From the NCBI GenBank assembly GCA_950295325.1, contig OX485805.1, positions 55,578,758-55,642,757 of the forward strand: a DNA stretch of 64,000 nucleotides. The letters are read 5' to 3'. The position numbers and the translations under genes are program-made. This document shows, piece after piece, positions 21,556 through 32,615 of this stretch. The notes beneath the pieces are model-generated. The model did not search any database, was not told the origin of the DNA, and saw only the letters and a list, made by a program, of their open reading frames with translations. Within the stretch, counting starts at the first letter, position 1. Each line of letters starts with the position of its first letter. Source of the stretch: Polytrichum commune. Taxonomy: Eukaryota > Streptophyta > Polytrichopsida > Polytrichales > Polytrichaceae.

Positions 21556-22693
21556 CTGAGGGGCGGTTTACACCATAGACCATGAACTCGTCCCACAGAA
21601 GATGCCTTATTATGCGGTACGAGTTCATGGTCTACATTTCATGGTCCGAGTTCTTAAAAAATTGGTTTACAAAGTCATTGGGCCCCTTACTAGGTGTAAA
21701 CCAAATGTGGACCAAGAGGAATGAGCACACACCAAAAAGTGAAGGTGCTGATTTTTTTAATACATGCCCAAAAAGGGCAATCTTGAAATAAAATTAAGTT
21801 TGATCATTCCTTGTCTTCTCTTGGGCTTCACTTGTCTTCACATCTTGTTAAATGCGTCGAAGATGTGGCTTGCAAATCTTCTCACAACCATTTTTTTGAA
21901 TAAAATAAAATGAGCAATTTAATTTGTACGTGCTCAATGTAATTTACATGTGACATGTACCTTGTGTTGTCACTACACTAAATAGGATATTTAGTGTTTG
22001 ATTATATTTAATGTTGTTACCACCCTTCCTTGCTCAACACTAATTTTCAATTCTTTGAAAATTAATGTTAGAAGATTTCCAATTGCACTTTTTTTGACTA
22101 CCCTGATCTACAGTCACTAAACCACTACAGATTTTTCTTTTTTGTTTTGCAACTGCAATTTGTAAGCATATTGGGGTGTGTAATATACCGTTGGAAAGGT
22201 ATTTCCAAGACCTTTCCAACGGTATATTACAAGCCCCAAAATTCCAAACATTGCATTTGGAAGACCAAAAAAACAAATCTGCACTTGAATTCTTGAGTTC
22301 TAGATGTCCCGCGTTGTTTGGTGAAACACGTGTGAGCCGGTTTAAGGGGTAGGGCAAGGTAATGTTGGTATGTCTCATGGGCTATGGTATAATTAAGGCA
22401 CTTAAAGGTAGATTCATTAAAAAATTTATTGAAATTGTATTTCTTTAACATGGGCCCTTGCCTTTTCCAACCAGACCACTTCTCTTGCCTCTCTCACCGC
22501 AAAACCCGTTGGACCATACAATGCATTTATTAGGACTTAAAATTTATATTTTGGGGACATCGATCTCCATGATCCCTTTGCCATTTTTTCCTTAGTGTAA
22601 ACCGAAGTTGTCCCGGGAGAACTTCAACAGCCAATCTGCTGCCTTGTAGAGCCTTGGTCCAACTTCATGGTCCATAGTGTAAACTGGCCCTCA
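21556..22693. mobile_element. Candidate 1.1 kb inverted-repeat element upstream of kinase copy 1
   Basis: Left end CTGAGGGGCGGTTTACACCA and right end, inverted, CTGAGGGCCAGTTTACACTA, both continuing into atggaccatgaa-like sequence. No clear target duplication was found. A shorter internal palindrome (gaccatgaactcg / gagttcatggtc) lies at the left end. The interior includes the perfect hairpin at 22180-22230. Confidence 0.5.
22180..22230. repeat. Perfect 21 bp hairpin
   Basis: Arms at 22180-22200 and 22210-22230 (taccgttggaaaggt and its complement at the core) are exactly complementary around a nine-base loop. The arms lie within the candidate element at 21556-22693. It could be a recombination scar or a structured RNA, but no host gene is adjacent. 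Confidence 0.7.
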
Positions 22694-24286
22694 GTAGCAC
22701 TTGAAACTCCAGTGTGAAGCCCGTGTGAAGAATATTCAAGCCCTTGTATGTGGAGAAGAAGAAACGTAGATACTGACAGACCGAGAGAAACTGACACGTA
22801 AATGGACTGTCATCTCACAAAAATAGTTTCAATTACTTGCTGTGCATGCATTACCCGAACCGATTACCCTGTGTGCGACAATTTGTGTGTTGCTACAAAC
22901 ATTCTGAAATGACGTTTCGGGAGGAAATTCTTACGGAGCATGGCCATAGATTCTGGAAAGAATCACATTATGATCACAACCACACAAAGTTATTAGTGTG
23001 GCCGGGTTGTTCTACTATAATCTACACATAATATGGTTACACGGACTACAAGAACAAGACAGAAGGGCAGGAAAAACACTGCGTGTGAGCGTCTGCAGAT
23101 TTCAACATAAATACAAGCAAGAGGCAAGGACGGAACTTAGAACGAAACCTTCAAAGGTGCGGAATGCAAGTTATAAGGGGAAGAAACCCACCACCACCAC
23201 CAAGCTGCTGTGAGTCGAAAAATCAGCAGGAAGTGTCTGGGTGTGTTTGTGAACTTCCACCTTTGGCCTCAAGTTACAGACAACTGCGAGTATGTAGAAT
23301 TGAGCATTTGGACTCCGAGACGCGTTATAAATTTGAAATCACACACGGCTTCCCACTATGCGCATGTCCAGCACTTGTTCAGCAATCGAGGTTGGTGCTC
23401 AATGAACAACGAGAACCAGCTGCTAGTTACAGATGAACCGGTTGAAGTTCAAGACTTCAGGAAAAGAAACGATATCAGCATATACACAAGCAAGAGCAAG
23501 GACGGAATTTAGAACGAAACATTCAAAGCTGTGGAATACAAGTTATAAGGGGAAGAAACCCACCACCACCACCACGCGGCTGTGAGTCGAAGAATCAGCA
23601 GGGAGTGTCTGGGTGTGTTTGTGAACTTCCACCTTTGGACTCAAGTTACAGACAACTGCAAGTATGTATATTTGGGCATTTGGACTCCGAAACGTGTGAT
23701 AAGATTGAAATCACACACGGCTTCCCACTATACCCACGTACAGCACTTGTTCAGCGATCGAGGTTGGTGCTCAACGAACAGGGAGATCCAGCTGCTAGGT
23801 ACAGATGAAGCAGGTGAAGTTCAAGAGCTCAGGAAAATTACCGAGCTTTTCAGAAAATCTATGGAATATACCTTAATTTAATAAAGAAGAACGAAAGATT
23901 ATTAAATTTCTTCTGTATTTCAGGTCGACTTCCTCTATGATTCTGTTTAGGAACAGTATAACATCCATGATTCCGTTGGCCTGCCAATTAATATAATGTT
24001 ATGTTTTTGGAAATCAATTAAACTTGAAGGTTGTAATTTGTGCCTACTATGTATAGTAGTGCACAAATTCTTTGACTTTGAGTGCTTTCGAATCTGGATC
24101 ATACCCACACAAATACTGTACAATGTTTGGGGAAAACCGACGGCTAGTTCATTATCAGCCAATGGATTTCCCCTCATGGCCGGTCCAAATTTCCAACCAT
24201 CGGATGGCAATCCGACTGTAATTTCAATCCTCCGGCAATTAGCCGATGGACCAGAAAATGTCCCGGAAATGTAGTCGATTCTTCTT
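22694..24286. other. Repeat-derived stretch before the hAT fragment
   Basis: Contains the tandem duplication at 23179-23860. Around 24120-24260, sequence rich in ccgatgg/ccggc precedes the hAT transposase frame and may be its 5' remnant. No gene is recognised. Confidence 0.4.
23179..23860 (+). repeat. Direct tandem duplication with a period near 370 bp
   Basis: The unit starting gaagaaacccaccaccacca is repeated with few changes (first copy from about 23180, second from about 23549). Both copies keep two overlapping open frames: one begins MSR(K/R)ISR(K/E)CLGVFVNF, the other contains GCVCELPPL(A/D)SSYRQL. The unit end (cagatgaa..ggttgaagttcaaga, then aataaa) recurs as fragments at 28785-28930 and 48690-48865, so this looks like part of an LTR or other repeat rather than a gene. 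Confidence 0.6.
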
Positions 24287-24958
24287 GTGAGTTACTGGAT
24301 TTCAGCCGGAAGAAGTATTCAAATACTCGCCGATACCCGGGAAATGGTATCAAGTGAAATTAAAGGTTCTAAGTTTCATTCTATAGACTTGATTCGGGAT
24401 CCTTTGGGTCGTGACTTAGAGAATGCTTTGGACTTTCACAAAACTTATTCTGAAGCGGTTTGTAGTGCTTTAGAGGCAAGATTTGTTGATAATGACATTA
24501 TAGATTGTTTTAAAATTCTTAATCCTTTACACATGCCTCGTAGACAAGTAGGTTTGGCTTCTTGGGGTGTTGTGGAGTTGGATAGGTTGTTGCAGCAATA
24601 CGGTGTACAAAAAATGCAAGGAGTTCAAGTCCTTCCACCGTTGGTGAATGCAACATTGTGGAAGCAAGAGTTTTTCGCTTTCAAGATACAAGGAAGTACA
24701 GAGTGGATGGATCTTACTTTTGCAGATGTATGGACATCAATTTCTTGGTCTCCATCTTTGAAAGTGGAGTATTCTAACCTTTTGATTCTTGTTGAGATTG
24801 CTAAGTGCCAATGTGTGAGTACTGCAACATGTGAAAGGGCATTTTCTGTTCAAAATACTATTAAACAAAAACTTCGTAATCGAATGTCCACATCTAACTT
24901 AGAAAGTATGATGCGTGTTGCTATAGAAGGCCCAGACAATGATTTTGATGACATCTAA
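24287..24958 (+). pseudogene. hAT-family transposase, C-terminal fragment
   Basis: A 223-codon frame whose last third holds the hAT dimerisation signature: NLLILVEIAKCQCVSTATCE, RAFSVQNTIKQKLRNRM and LESMMRVAIEG. This is closest in style to the ZNF862/KIAA1586-like group of hAT transposases known from plants and animals. The preceding part (LENALDFHKTYSEAVCSALE and onward) fits the region before the dimerisation domain. The BED zinc finger and most of the catalytic core are absent, and no longer frame precedes it, so it is a truncated transposon relic or, less likely, a domesticated fragment. Confidence 0.75.
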
Positions 24959-25722
24959 ACAAGTGCTCTAGATCTTTGGAAGGATGCTGCTAAGTTTCGC
25001 TATTTGTATAGCAATCCATAGCGCTATTTGTCTGGGGCATCTGATGATGCACTTGAGGAAGTACCCTAAACCTTAAACTTTTTGAATTATGCAACCTTTC
25101 CATGACCAAATCCAATTGCTTCTATGAAGAATTGGGGGACCCTTGGCCTTCAAGCAGTGAAGGCATTGCTTGGTTCAATTCCTGCCAATGATATTAACTC
25201 TTCAAATTTAAAGTTTTGAACATGCCTTTCTTTGCACTTATTCAAAATTTTGTACTAAGAAATGATTTCTAATAAATTTTCATACATTTTTTAAACAATT
25301 AGTGCCCATATCAATTCCATTTAATCGGATATTGGCCAATGAAAATATGAAAATATAGGCAATTGGCCAATTGATTTTACAAAAGACTGGCTCTTGCCGA
25401 TGTAAATTGGAAAAAATCCGACCCTTCGTAGCAACTACCGGCAATTAGCCACTAAGGCTTCAAAAACTTCTCGAACTCTGCTCTACACCATGTCAAACAC
25501 ACTATATTTTGCAAAGGGCCCAAATTAGAGTAAAGGCACCCATAACTGACCGCTTAAGAGATTTTGTGCCAGGTCTGGAGAAATATGAAGTGGTGCAGTT
25601 TTTTTTTCCGTGTAGGTAGATAGAATTAGGAGGATTTCAATTTTTTTGGTAATTGTGTTTTTCAAATTGGAATTATTGTGATTTTTGAAGCCAAAAGTTG
25701 GACCAAACATACTACATTAATC
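24959..25722. other. 3' flank of the hAT fragment, no gene seen
   Basis: The first 100 bases may continue the transposon 3' region. The part at 25310-25450 is rich in ggcaattgg/ccgatgt motifs like those near 24130-24260, possibly subterminal repeats of the hAT element. Clear termini were not found. Confidence 0.35.
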
Positions 25723-26085
25723 CACTCCTTAAGTATGCACTTGATTAAGTGCGCATCCGGGTTTAAGTGCGCAAACACTAGTAGAAAATTTTGCGTCCGG
25801 ATCAACAGAAAGGCGTTGGTCGCGGTTGTTACTTAGGACGCGTTGACCTGGACATGATGTAACACAATTTTGTTGATTTTTTCTGTTGATATGGTCACAA
25901 AAATATTTTTAAAAAAAAACTTATTATATATATATATATACAACATTAAAAAATAAAAAACGAATAAATGTCAAATCTGCAATTCCTAACCCCTCCCACA
26001 TAACCCTCAACATATACCTCACCTACAAGTATAGACTACCTACCACTCACATAGGTGGCAAGGCCAAGGCCAAAGGTGTCGGCCA

Positions 26086-26141
26086 CGGGAATCAAACCTT
26101 GCACCTAGTCATACCCACACATGTGCCTTAACCACTAGGTC
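26086..26141 (-). repeat. tRNA-like head of a SINE (A and B boxes) inside the CACTA element
   Basis: On the minus strand GACCTAGTGGTTAAGGCAC (26123-26141, A box) is followed by AAGGTTTGATTCCCG (26086-26100, B box). The body continues to roughly 25960. It lacks the acceptor stem of a real tRNA, so it is read as a SINE. Confidence 0.55.
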
Positions 26142-26225
26142 ATCACATCACACATGATATAAACAGAGTGTTTTCAACCTTTCTAGAATAAGGCCACTAA
26201 TTTCTCTTTACTACCTACTTGATGT

Positions 26226-26515
26226 ATATATTTACAGTAAATATATACAGTATATAATTACAGTATATAATTACAGTATATAATTACAGTAAATATATAC
26301 AGTATATAATTACAGTAAATATATACTGTATGTATTTACTGTAAATGTATACATATTTATATATTATATATTATATACATACATGTTACATATATTGTAT
26401 ACATATATGTTACATATATTATATACATATATGTTACATATATTATATATATATATATACATACATACATACATACACATACATATATACAGACATATAT
26501 ATATATATTATTAAC
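26226..26515. repeat. AT-rich tandem repeat (tatataattacagta and tacata units)
   Basis: Imperfect tandem copies of tatataattacagta and tatacagtaaata lead into tacatatgttacatatatta units and then into plain (tacata)n. This is low complexity with strong self-complementarity. The reading frame through it (YIYYIHTCYIYC-type) is a repeat artefact. Confidence 0.8.
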
Positions 26516-27404
26516 TATCAACTAATATAATATTTATAATATTTAAACACCTTTGAATTCGTAATTATTTCCATACCCATACACTTACAAGTCCATAAAT
26601 TGCAAAAAATTAAAAAGATTTTACAATATTCCAATAGATCCTAGAATATTCCAAAAAAGATTTCACATTTACTAAAATTTTGTTGATTTGGTCATTTCTA
26701 ATCAACAAAAATGTAGGCAGTAAACTGTTGATTTTTACAAAAATTCAAAAATCAGTGAAATCGGTCATTGCAGTGCCCGGATCGACAAACATCTGTTGAT
26801 TTTTTGTTGATTTGGTCATGATTTTCTAGTAGTGAAATTTTTTGACAAAAATTAGGGTTCATACTTTGTTGTTTGAACATGTCATGCAGAGGTATTTGCC
26901 GCGAATGCATGAATTTTATGCTTGACATTACATGTCAACTTTGCAATGATTTCACATTCTTGGGCTTCGGTCAAGTAGGTTGCCTCAAATTTCATCTGTT
27001 TCCCATTGGGTGTCATCAAATCAAAGGCTCTAGAAGGCGATATGAGTACAATATGCACCTATCAACTAAGTGCGCACCAACGGCTCCGGTTCAAAGTGCA
27101 TACTTAAGCGGGAGATTACTGTACCAATGTCTAGAGTTTGCCATAACCGCTCATTCTAACTACTCATTCCTCCTCACTTTAGCACTTAAAACCAAGACAT
27201 GTGTCATGGCACTATTGGTCCAGCCATGATTGAAATTCTAGCCCAACCTTATTGAAATTCCAATGCCTTATAGATTGATGATGGGGTCGTGATCAGGAAT
27301 AGGCACCTCTACTATACGTAGAGGTCTCAAGGTGCCACGTTCCTAATTGCCAATATGATACTATTTGTTAGCATAAGGAACATACTAAAGTGCAAAATTA
27401 TTTA

Positions 27405-27595
27405 CATTATGATATATAGTGTAGCATGTTGGGATATTTGAGATGATAGTTTTGGGTTTTGGTATGCAAGGGGAAGATATTATTGAGCATACCGGTGGCA
27501 AGTGTCGTATGTTTAAATTTAAGTACGCAAGAGGAAGATAAGCATATCAATGCCAAGTGTCATTTGTGTCTTGGGAGTACACCTTAAATTAAAAA
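27405..27595 (-). repeat. Inverted dispersed copy of kinase intron sequence
   Basis: The reverse complement resembles 18300-18500 (copy 1 intron 2) and 47765-47880 (copy 3): atgacacttg.catt.gtatgctcaa.aatatcttcccctt-type blocks, then a caagtatccca.....gctacacta-type block. It marks either a repeat family resident in the intron or a dispersed fragment of it. Confidence 0.5.
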
Positions 27596-28784
27596 CCAAG
27601 AACCACATGTATTCGCAACATATTCTAATAACCTCCTATATGCAACCTTTTTTTAGTAAAATCAAACAAAACACATACATTTTCAATGATAAAAATACAA
27701 GTGACAACATGTATATGTAAAAAAAATTACATTCATGTATAGTCATTAACATAAGAATACAAATATACTCTTGAATATCATCAATTGATAATATGTATGA
27801 TCGTAAGTTCACTAATTGTTGGTTCCTTTTTTATTCGAACATAAACCAATCTCCATGTTTGATGAATGGTCATCAAGCCAATTGGACCCCTACACTCTAC
27901 CCAATGACACCCAAATTTTCTATGCATCCCATAAACCCTCCCAACAAATCAAATCTTAATTGGAGCTATTTGTTTTGGTCAACCATGGTTTTGACAAATG
28001 AAGCTTCATGTGTGTTAAAAAAACACACTCCACACACACAACCAAGATTTGACATAGAAACATGATTTGTGGCGGTAAGGAGTTTAGACTTCATATATAA
28101 GATGCTAGCCTTAATCCAAGTCAATCGATCTTTAGATAAAGTTGGATTGCCTTTCAATTGACTAAATATGCTATTTTGGAAATCCTAGACTCCCCTTTAT
28201 AAGCCACAATGGAGTTTACATTACATTGAGAGGACATTTCAACATTTTCATGTTCATCAATTGAAACCTCCAAGGCTTGTCGAGACTCACTTTGCAATTC
28301 CACATCTTCATGTTAAGCACTTTCAACTTGTGACTGCATCAATTATGTCTTTATGACAACATCCTCACACATGTTTGGATTGTCTTCTCCAACACTATAA
28401 TTTTCCTTGTCACCACCTTGTGCTCTAGAATCATCAATCAATGTGTGATGATGTGATCATAATCACACTTCTCATCCTCCATACTTTCAAATATATGAGC
28501 CTCAATAATTGACCTACCATACAAGTACAAATGTTGTATATTTTCTAGAGGTCCTCCATATGTGTACATAACTACAAGTTATAATTTGTGTAGCATACAT
28601 TATACATAGTAGAAGAAAAAAAATTTACCCCTTTTGTGCACTCGTGTATATTCATATGTGTTTTAAAAGATGCAACCCCTTGGGCATTGTGTACAGTTTA
28701 GTCAACTTATAGATCATTATGTAATATAGGCATGTGCCTCATAACATTGTTGAACATACTTATGCCAAACTACGATCGGGGAGG

Positions 28785-28945
28785 ATCAACAATTAGTTAC
28801 ATATGAACAAATTGAGTTTGAGAAATAACCGGTTCAAGTTCAAGACTGCAAGAAAATTACCAATCAATTTAGAGGAATTTATAGAATATACCCCAATTTA
28901 ATAAAGGAAAACCAAAGGATGTCAACATGTAACCGGTTGGTCTTG
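28785..28945 (+). repeat. Dispersed repeat fragment (same family as 23.8 and 48.7 kb)
   Basis: Shares aaccggttcaagttcaaga, gaaaattaccaatcaattta and ataccccaatttaataaagg with the other members. Noncoding. Confidence 0.5.
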
Positions 28946-31160
28946 CAAACTCTAGGATCTCAATTGATTATGCCCATAAATCTCCCCGATCATTGATGCC
29001 AAGATATTAGTAAGCGCACGTGAACGCTAAGTGTTATGAGGTGACACTAATGATGAAGTTGTTGATGTAACCTAGCATAGGCCTTAAATGTATGGTAAGC
29101 GACACTATTACGCATGTGGCACTAAGTACCATCAATGGTGTAGTGCATTGCAATACAATATATGGTATACATAACACATTTGTTGTGTGTGACATGTCAC
29201 ATAAGTTCTAGAAGGTATGTGGGCCTTATGCATTGTGGTCACTTTTCTTAGTCGATGGATAATTGGACACCTCTATTTGTCAATGAGTATATACCACACT
29301 CAATACCGAACTCAATTTGGAGAACCTATGTATTCTTAAGGGATGAACACTAAAATAACAAGTTTGAGGCACATATAGCAATGAGAAGTTTGGACTAGGG
29401 ATGTGCTTAAAATACAAAATAGCATTCTACGTTCAATATTTAGCACACCTAAGAGAGAATGTAGCTTGAGAGCCTCCACTTTCAATTCTTTTGATTTTAA
29501 AATCTCAACTTTGATCATGAAATCAACTAAAATAATCATTGTGATTTACAATTATTGCTAAACAAAATGGGTAATGATTGATCCGATCCAATGGTTAAAC
29601 TTGTTTGTGAGGTTGAAATTGGGTCTGCAATAAGGCCACAAACCTTATGCCTCTCTATGGCACTCTCCAAGAACTTTGTGCTCATATTGCCATACATATT
29701 ATTATTCAACACTAGGGTGTTGCACTCCTAGTGTCGGGAATTTTGTAAGAACGATTCTCCACTTATGATGGGTCACCATTACAAAATGAACAATAGTCAA
29801 CATGAGTATTGTTCACTCGACGAGGGTGAGCATGTGTGATTTCAACAGTTGCAATGACCTAAATTATTATCGTGTTTAGCATTTTTAACTCACCTAGCCA
29901 GTATGATAGTTGGTTTGATGTAGATAGGTTTTTGGATTGGGTTTCGATTAACAAAACCACACAAGGAAGACTGAATAAGTGATAGAATGAACTTTAAGTG
30001 TCAATGTTAGGTTAATTGATAGGTCACAATGGTTTTCAAATGAAATTGGGTTATCAAAACTAGGTAATACTTTGATTGGTGTGAATTTAGAGATTAAGGA
30101 GGGGATTATTAGGGTGACCTAGTGCAGTACATGCAATTACGCGGTCTCTCCCTTACAGCCAACCATAGTCATGTAGTCACAACTCGCTATACCGTGGGTT
30201 GTTTTTCAATGCATGGAGTCTTAGCTCAATAATAGTATTTTGAATAACGAGTAACCACATATAACCATGGTCAAGGGCGCACCGTTTTTAACAATAATCT
30301 CTCCTTAATTAATCAATGATTTTAATGGATCATGAAACACGAGAGAACAACCCCATGGATTATCTATGTTCATTTACTTTATCTTTGATTTAATGAGGTA
30401 GTGGGACCATTGTCCTTACCTGGACCGATTGAAGGTCATCATCATGTAAGTTTCCAGAACTATAGGCCATAACAAATTAGTCCATATGATTATGCCATGG
30501 TTCATTAATACGTCCTCTTAGTTTGATTCAACTACCCTATAAGGGTTCATTTGGTCCATTCAAATTAATGATAGTTTGTTTGTCAACTTAAGATATCTCT
30601 TTGACTATGATAAATCCATTTATTCCATTATGAATTTTGACATAATTACAAATTTAAACAATCTTGAAATATTTTACTAGAACAAAATGTAAAAAGTGAG
30701 AGCAACGTACTTGACTTTTGACCGCTTAGGAACACAACAACTTAATTTGGAAGTAGCAGCAGTAGCCCATAAGTCACCTCAACTCTAAAGAGGTCGATGG
30801 TTTAGGTGAATGGTATGGTCTTCAAAGGTCTATGGTCAAGTGTACTCGACGGTTGATCTTCAAAACTTCTACTTTAAGGAGGGATTGAAGGTAATTCCCT
30901 TTGGTTATGAGATAATTCCGCCACATGATCGATACTCTCCTCCCGGCTATGGTGTCCTCATTTCGACCATTGTACAGAGCTTCAAGCTCTTCCTCAAATT
31001 CGGAAGGCTATGGTAATTAACAAATGGGTTGGTAAGCAGTCGGTCACTCACAAAAGTATTTGAGATAACTTTCACATCCACTTTCACTTCCGATTTCGAA
31101 GAGACCATGGATCTAGACGTAAGAGCTTGTATTCTACGCTCAATTTTAGATTATGTCAAT

Positions 31161-31501
31161 CTCGGGGGGGGGGCAGTGTGTTGAAAAGTTAAGGATATAG
31201 GTGCGAACAACCACTATTTTATAGGGGGGTATTACTTTCAATTCTCTTCTTTTTTTCACATGCTATCATTATGAAAATTTCTACTTTGGGTTAATAGAAA
31301 AATGGATTGCATTACTTATAATTCCAAATGACCTATTATTCCATACCCTATAGTACTTTAAAGATGTCCAGTGTCATTCTTGATACCCTATATTACTCTT
31401 AAGTCCATTTATAATTTTTAGCCCCCATGTTTTTAAAATACCCTATCATTTGTTCGCACGTATATTGCTACTCCAACCAATGACTACCCCCCCCCCCCGA
31501 G
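31161..31501 (-). mobile_element. hAT-like MITE with G-run termini, copy B
   Basis: Nearly identical to the element at 10036-10374 but inverted. It is flanked by the 8 bp duplication ATGTCAAT (31153-31160 and 31502-31509). Length 341 bp. The high identity between copies implies recent activity. Confidence 0.85.
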
Positions 31502-31709
31502 ATGTCAATACTAGAATATTAGACTTAGTAAAGGCACCCCCTTTTGGAAAGTTGAGACAATGGCCTGCACGACTTTAATCTGGTGACACTTCCCAACAAC
31601 CACTCTCGTTACTACAACAATTTGTCCTACACAATCAGAAACATCATTTTATCCTTCCCCAGGGATTCACACCCTGCAACTCAACTTCATACGATGGCTA
31701 TGCGCATTA

Positions 31710-32613
31710 CAGTCAAGACTCTATAAATGTTACAGATCGGGAGTAGCAAAAAATAAACATATATAGAATTATAACAAGTAACACTTATAGAATTCATACC
31801 AATGATTAATAGCATTTATAGAATTAAACCTAAAAATTTCCAAAAATGAAGAACAAAACATTTTATAAAAAATGATAATCCATAATTCAACTAAACTAAT
31901 TGAAAGAAATAATCTATATAGTAGTAACTTGATGAGATTCTTTCAATTAAACTAACCAAAAGAAAGAGTCTATAGTAGTATGATGAGAAGCTTCCAAATG
32001 ATGAGATGAAACTTCCTTCTAGAGTCTTTGAATGCTCTTGATGTGTGATAGGGCATCATTTGGTCTTTCTTCAAAGTATTTCTTCAAAGTCTCTAGAGAA
32101 CGCTCAACAACACTAAATCCTACAACTTCTTCTACCACATCAACCATAACCTCATCAACATCATTTTCTTGATATATGGAGGAATACATATCCAAAAACT
32201 CCTCATGGGTAGGTTCATAGGGGTTGTTTAAATCAAATTTCACCTCATAATTGAGGTATTCATGAACATTCTTCATCAACCTCTATCAAGCAGCTAGCTT
32301 CCTTTATCTCCCTCTCAATAGAGATCAACAGAACACCCGTGTGCCTCCAATTTTTTTGAATTGTTCGCAAAGAATGTGGGATAAATGTGATTACATGTTT
32401 CAAATGTATGCTCTGATACATTATTACCTTGATTTTCTCAAAATTAACACTTATAGAGGTGCAATTAACAAACAAGGGAGTAGAGCATGTTATAACACTT
32501 AGCACATAACACTCACTAGTCTTACCAATTGTGTTTTTGTAGGGGAGTAAAATTTTCTTAACACATATGAAATCATAATGCTTATAGGGATAACACTTAT
32601 AGAGTCTTGACTG
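31710..32613 (-). mobile_element. Pogo/Lemi-like Tc1-mariner element, internally deleted
   Basis: Ends are CAGTCAAGACTCTATAA at 31710 and its reverse complement at 32613. The inverted repeat runs about 23 bp with one mismatch, flanked by TA on both sides (31708-31709 and 32614-32615). CAGT..A...CTCTATAA termini with TA target duplication are the hallmark of plant pogo-type elements (Lemi/Emigrant). The 904 bp element retains a transposase 3' remnant at 32019-32279, so it is a deletion derivative rather than a pure MITE. Confidence 0.8.
32019..32279 (-). pseudogene. Pogo-like transposase C-terminal remnant
   Basis: The 86-residue frame contains HEYLNYEVKFDLNNPYEPT, HEEFLDMYSS, an acidic Asp/Glu/Val-rich stretch, and VVERSLETLKKYFEERPND. 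A leucine-rich ALETL..(F/Y)(F/L)E helix after an acidic region is typical of the extreme C-terminus of pogo/Tigger/Jerky transposases. The DDE catalytic domain and CENP-B-type DNA-binding domain are missing. The frame lies within the inverted repeats of the element at 31710-32613. Confidence 0.6.
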
Positions 32614-32615
32614 TA

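Larger units (their letters stand above)
25776..26834. mobile_element. CACTA (En/Spm-like) non-autonomous element
   Basis: Begins CACTAGTAGAAAATTTTG and ends with the inverted equivalent TTTTCTAGTAGTG. It is flanked by a three-base AAA duplication (25773-25775, 26835-26837). CACTA termini with a 3 bp duplication define the superfamily. Inner parts near both ends share tgttgatttttt/ttggtcatg motifs. The interior holds AT-rich tandem repeats and a SINE head, but no transposase. Confidence 0.82.
25723..27120. mobile_element. Outer inverted-repeat element enclosing the CACTA element
   Basis: Left flank taatccactccttaagtatg and, inverted, the right flank near 27055-27117 (...cgcttaagtatgcactt) match over about 25 bp. 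Shared aagtgcgca motifs lie inward on both sides. The CACTA element sits close to the left inverted repeat. Target duplications of the outer element are not clear, so the limits are approximate. Confidence 0.45.
27121..31152. other. Long intergenic stretch without a recognised gene
   Basis: AT-rich. It contains the dispersed repeats at 27405-27595 and 28785-28945, and an imperfect hairpin near 27295-27345 (aataggcacct / aggtgccacgtt). Frames such as 27793-28065 and 30810-31016 carry no recognisable domain. Confidence 0.55.

Noticed and set aside
22040-22451. Overlapping minus-strand frames of 112 and 74 codons
   Set aside because: They cross the perfect hairpin and candidate inverted-repeat element; no domain and mutually overlapping.
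26345-26530. 61-codon frame rich in Tyr, Ile and His
   Set aside because: Translation of the tacata/tata microsatellite; low complexity only.
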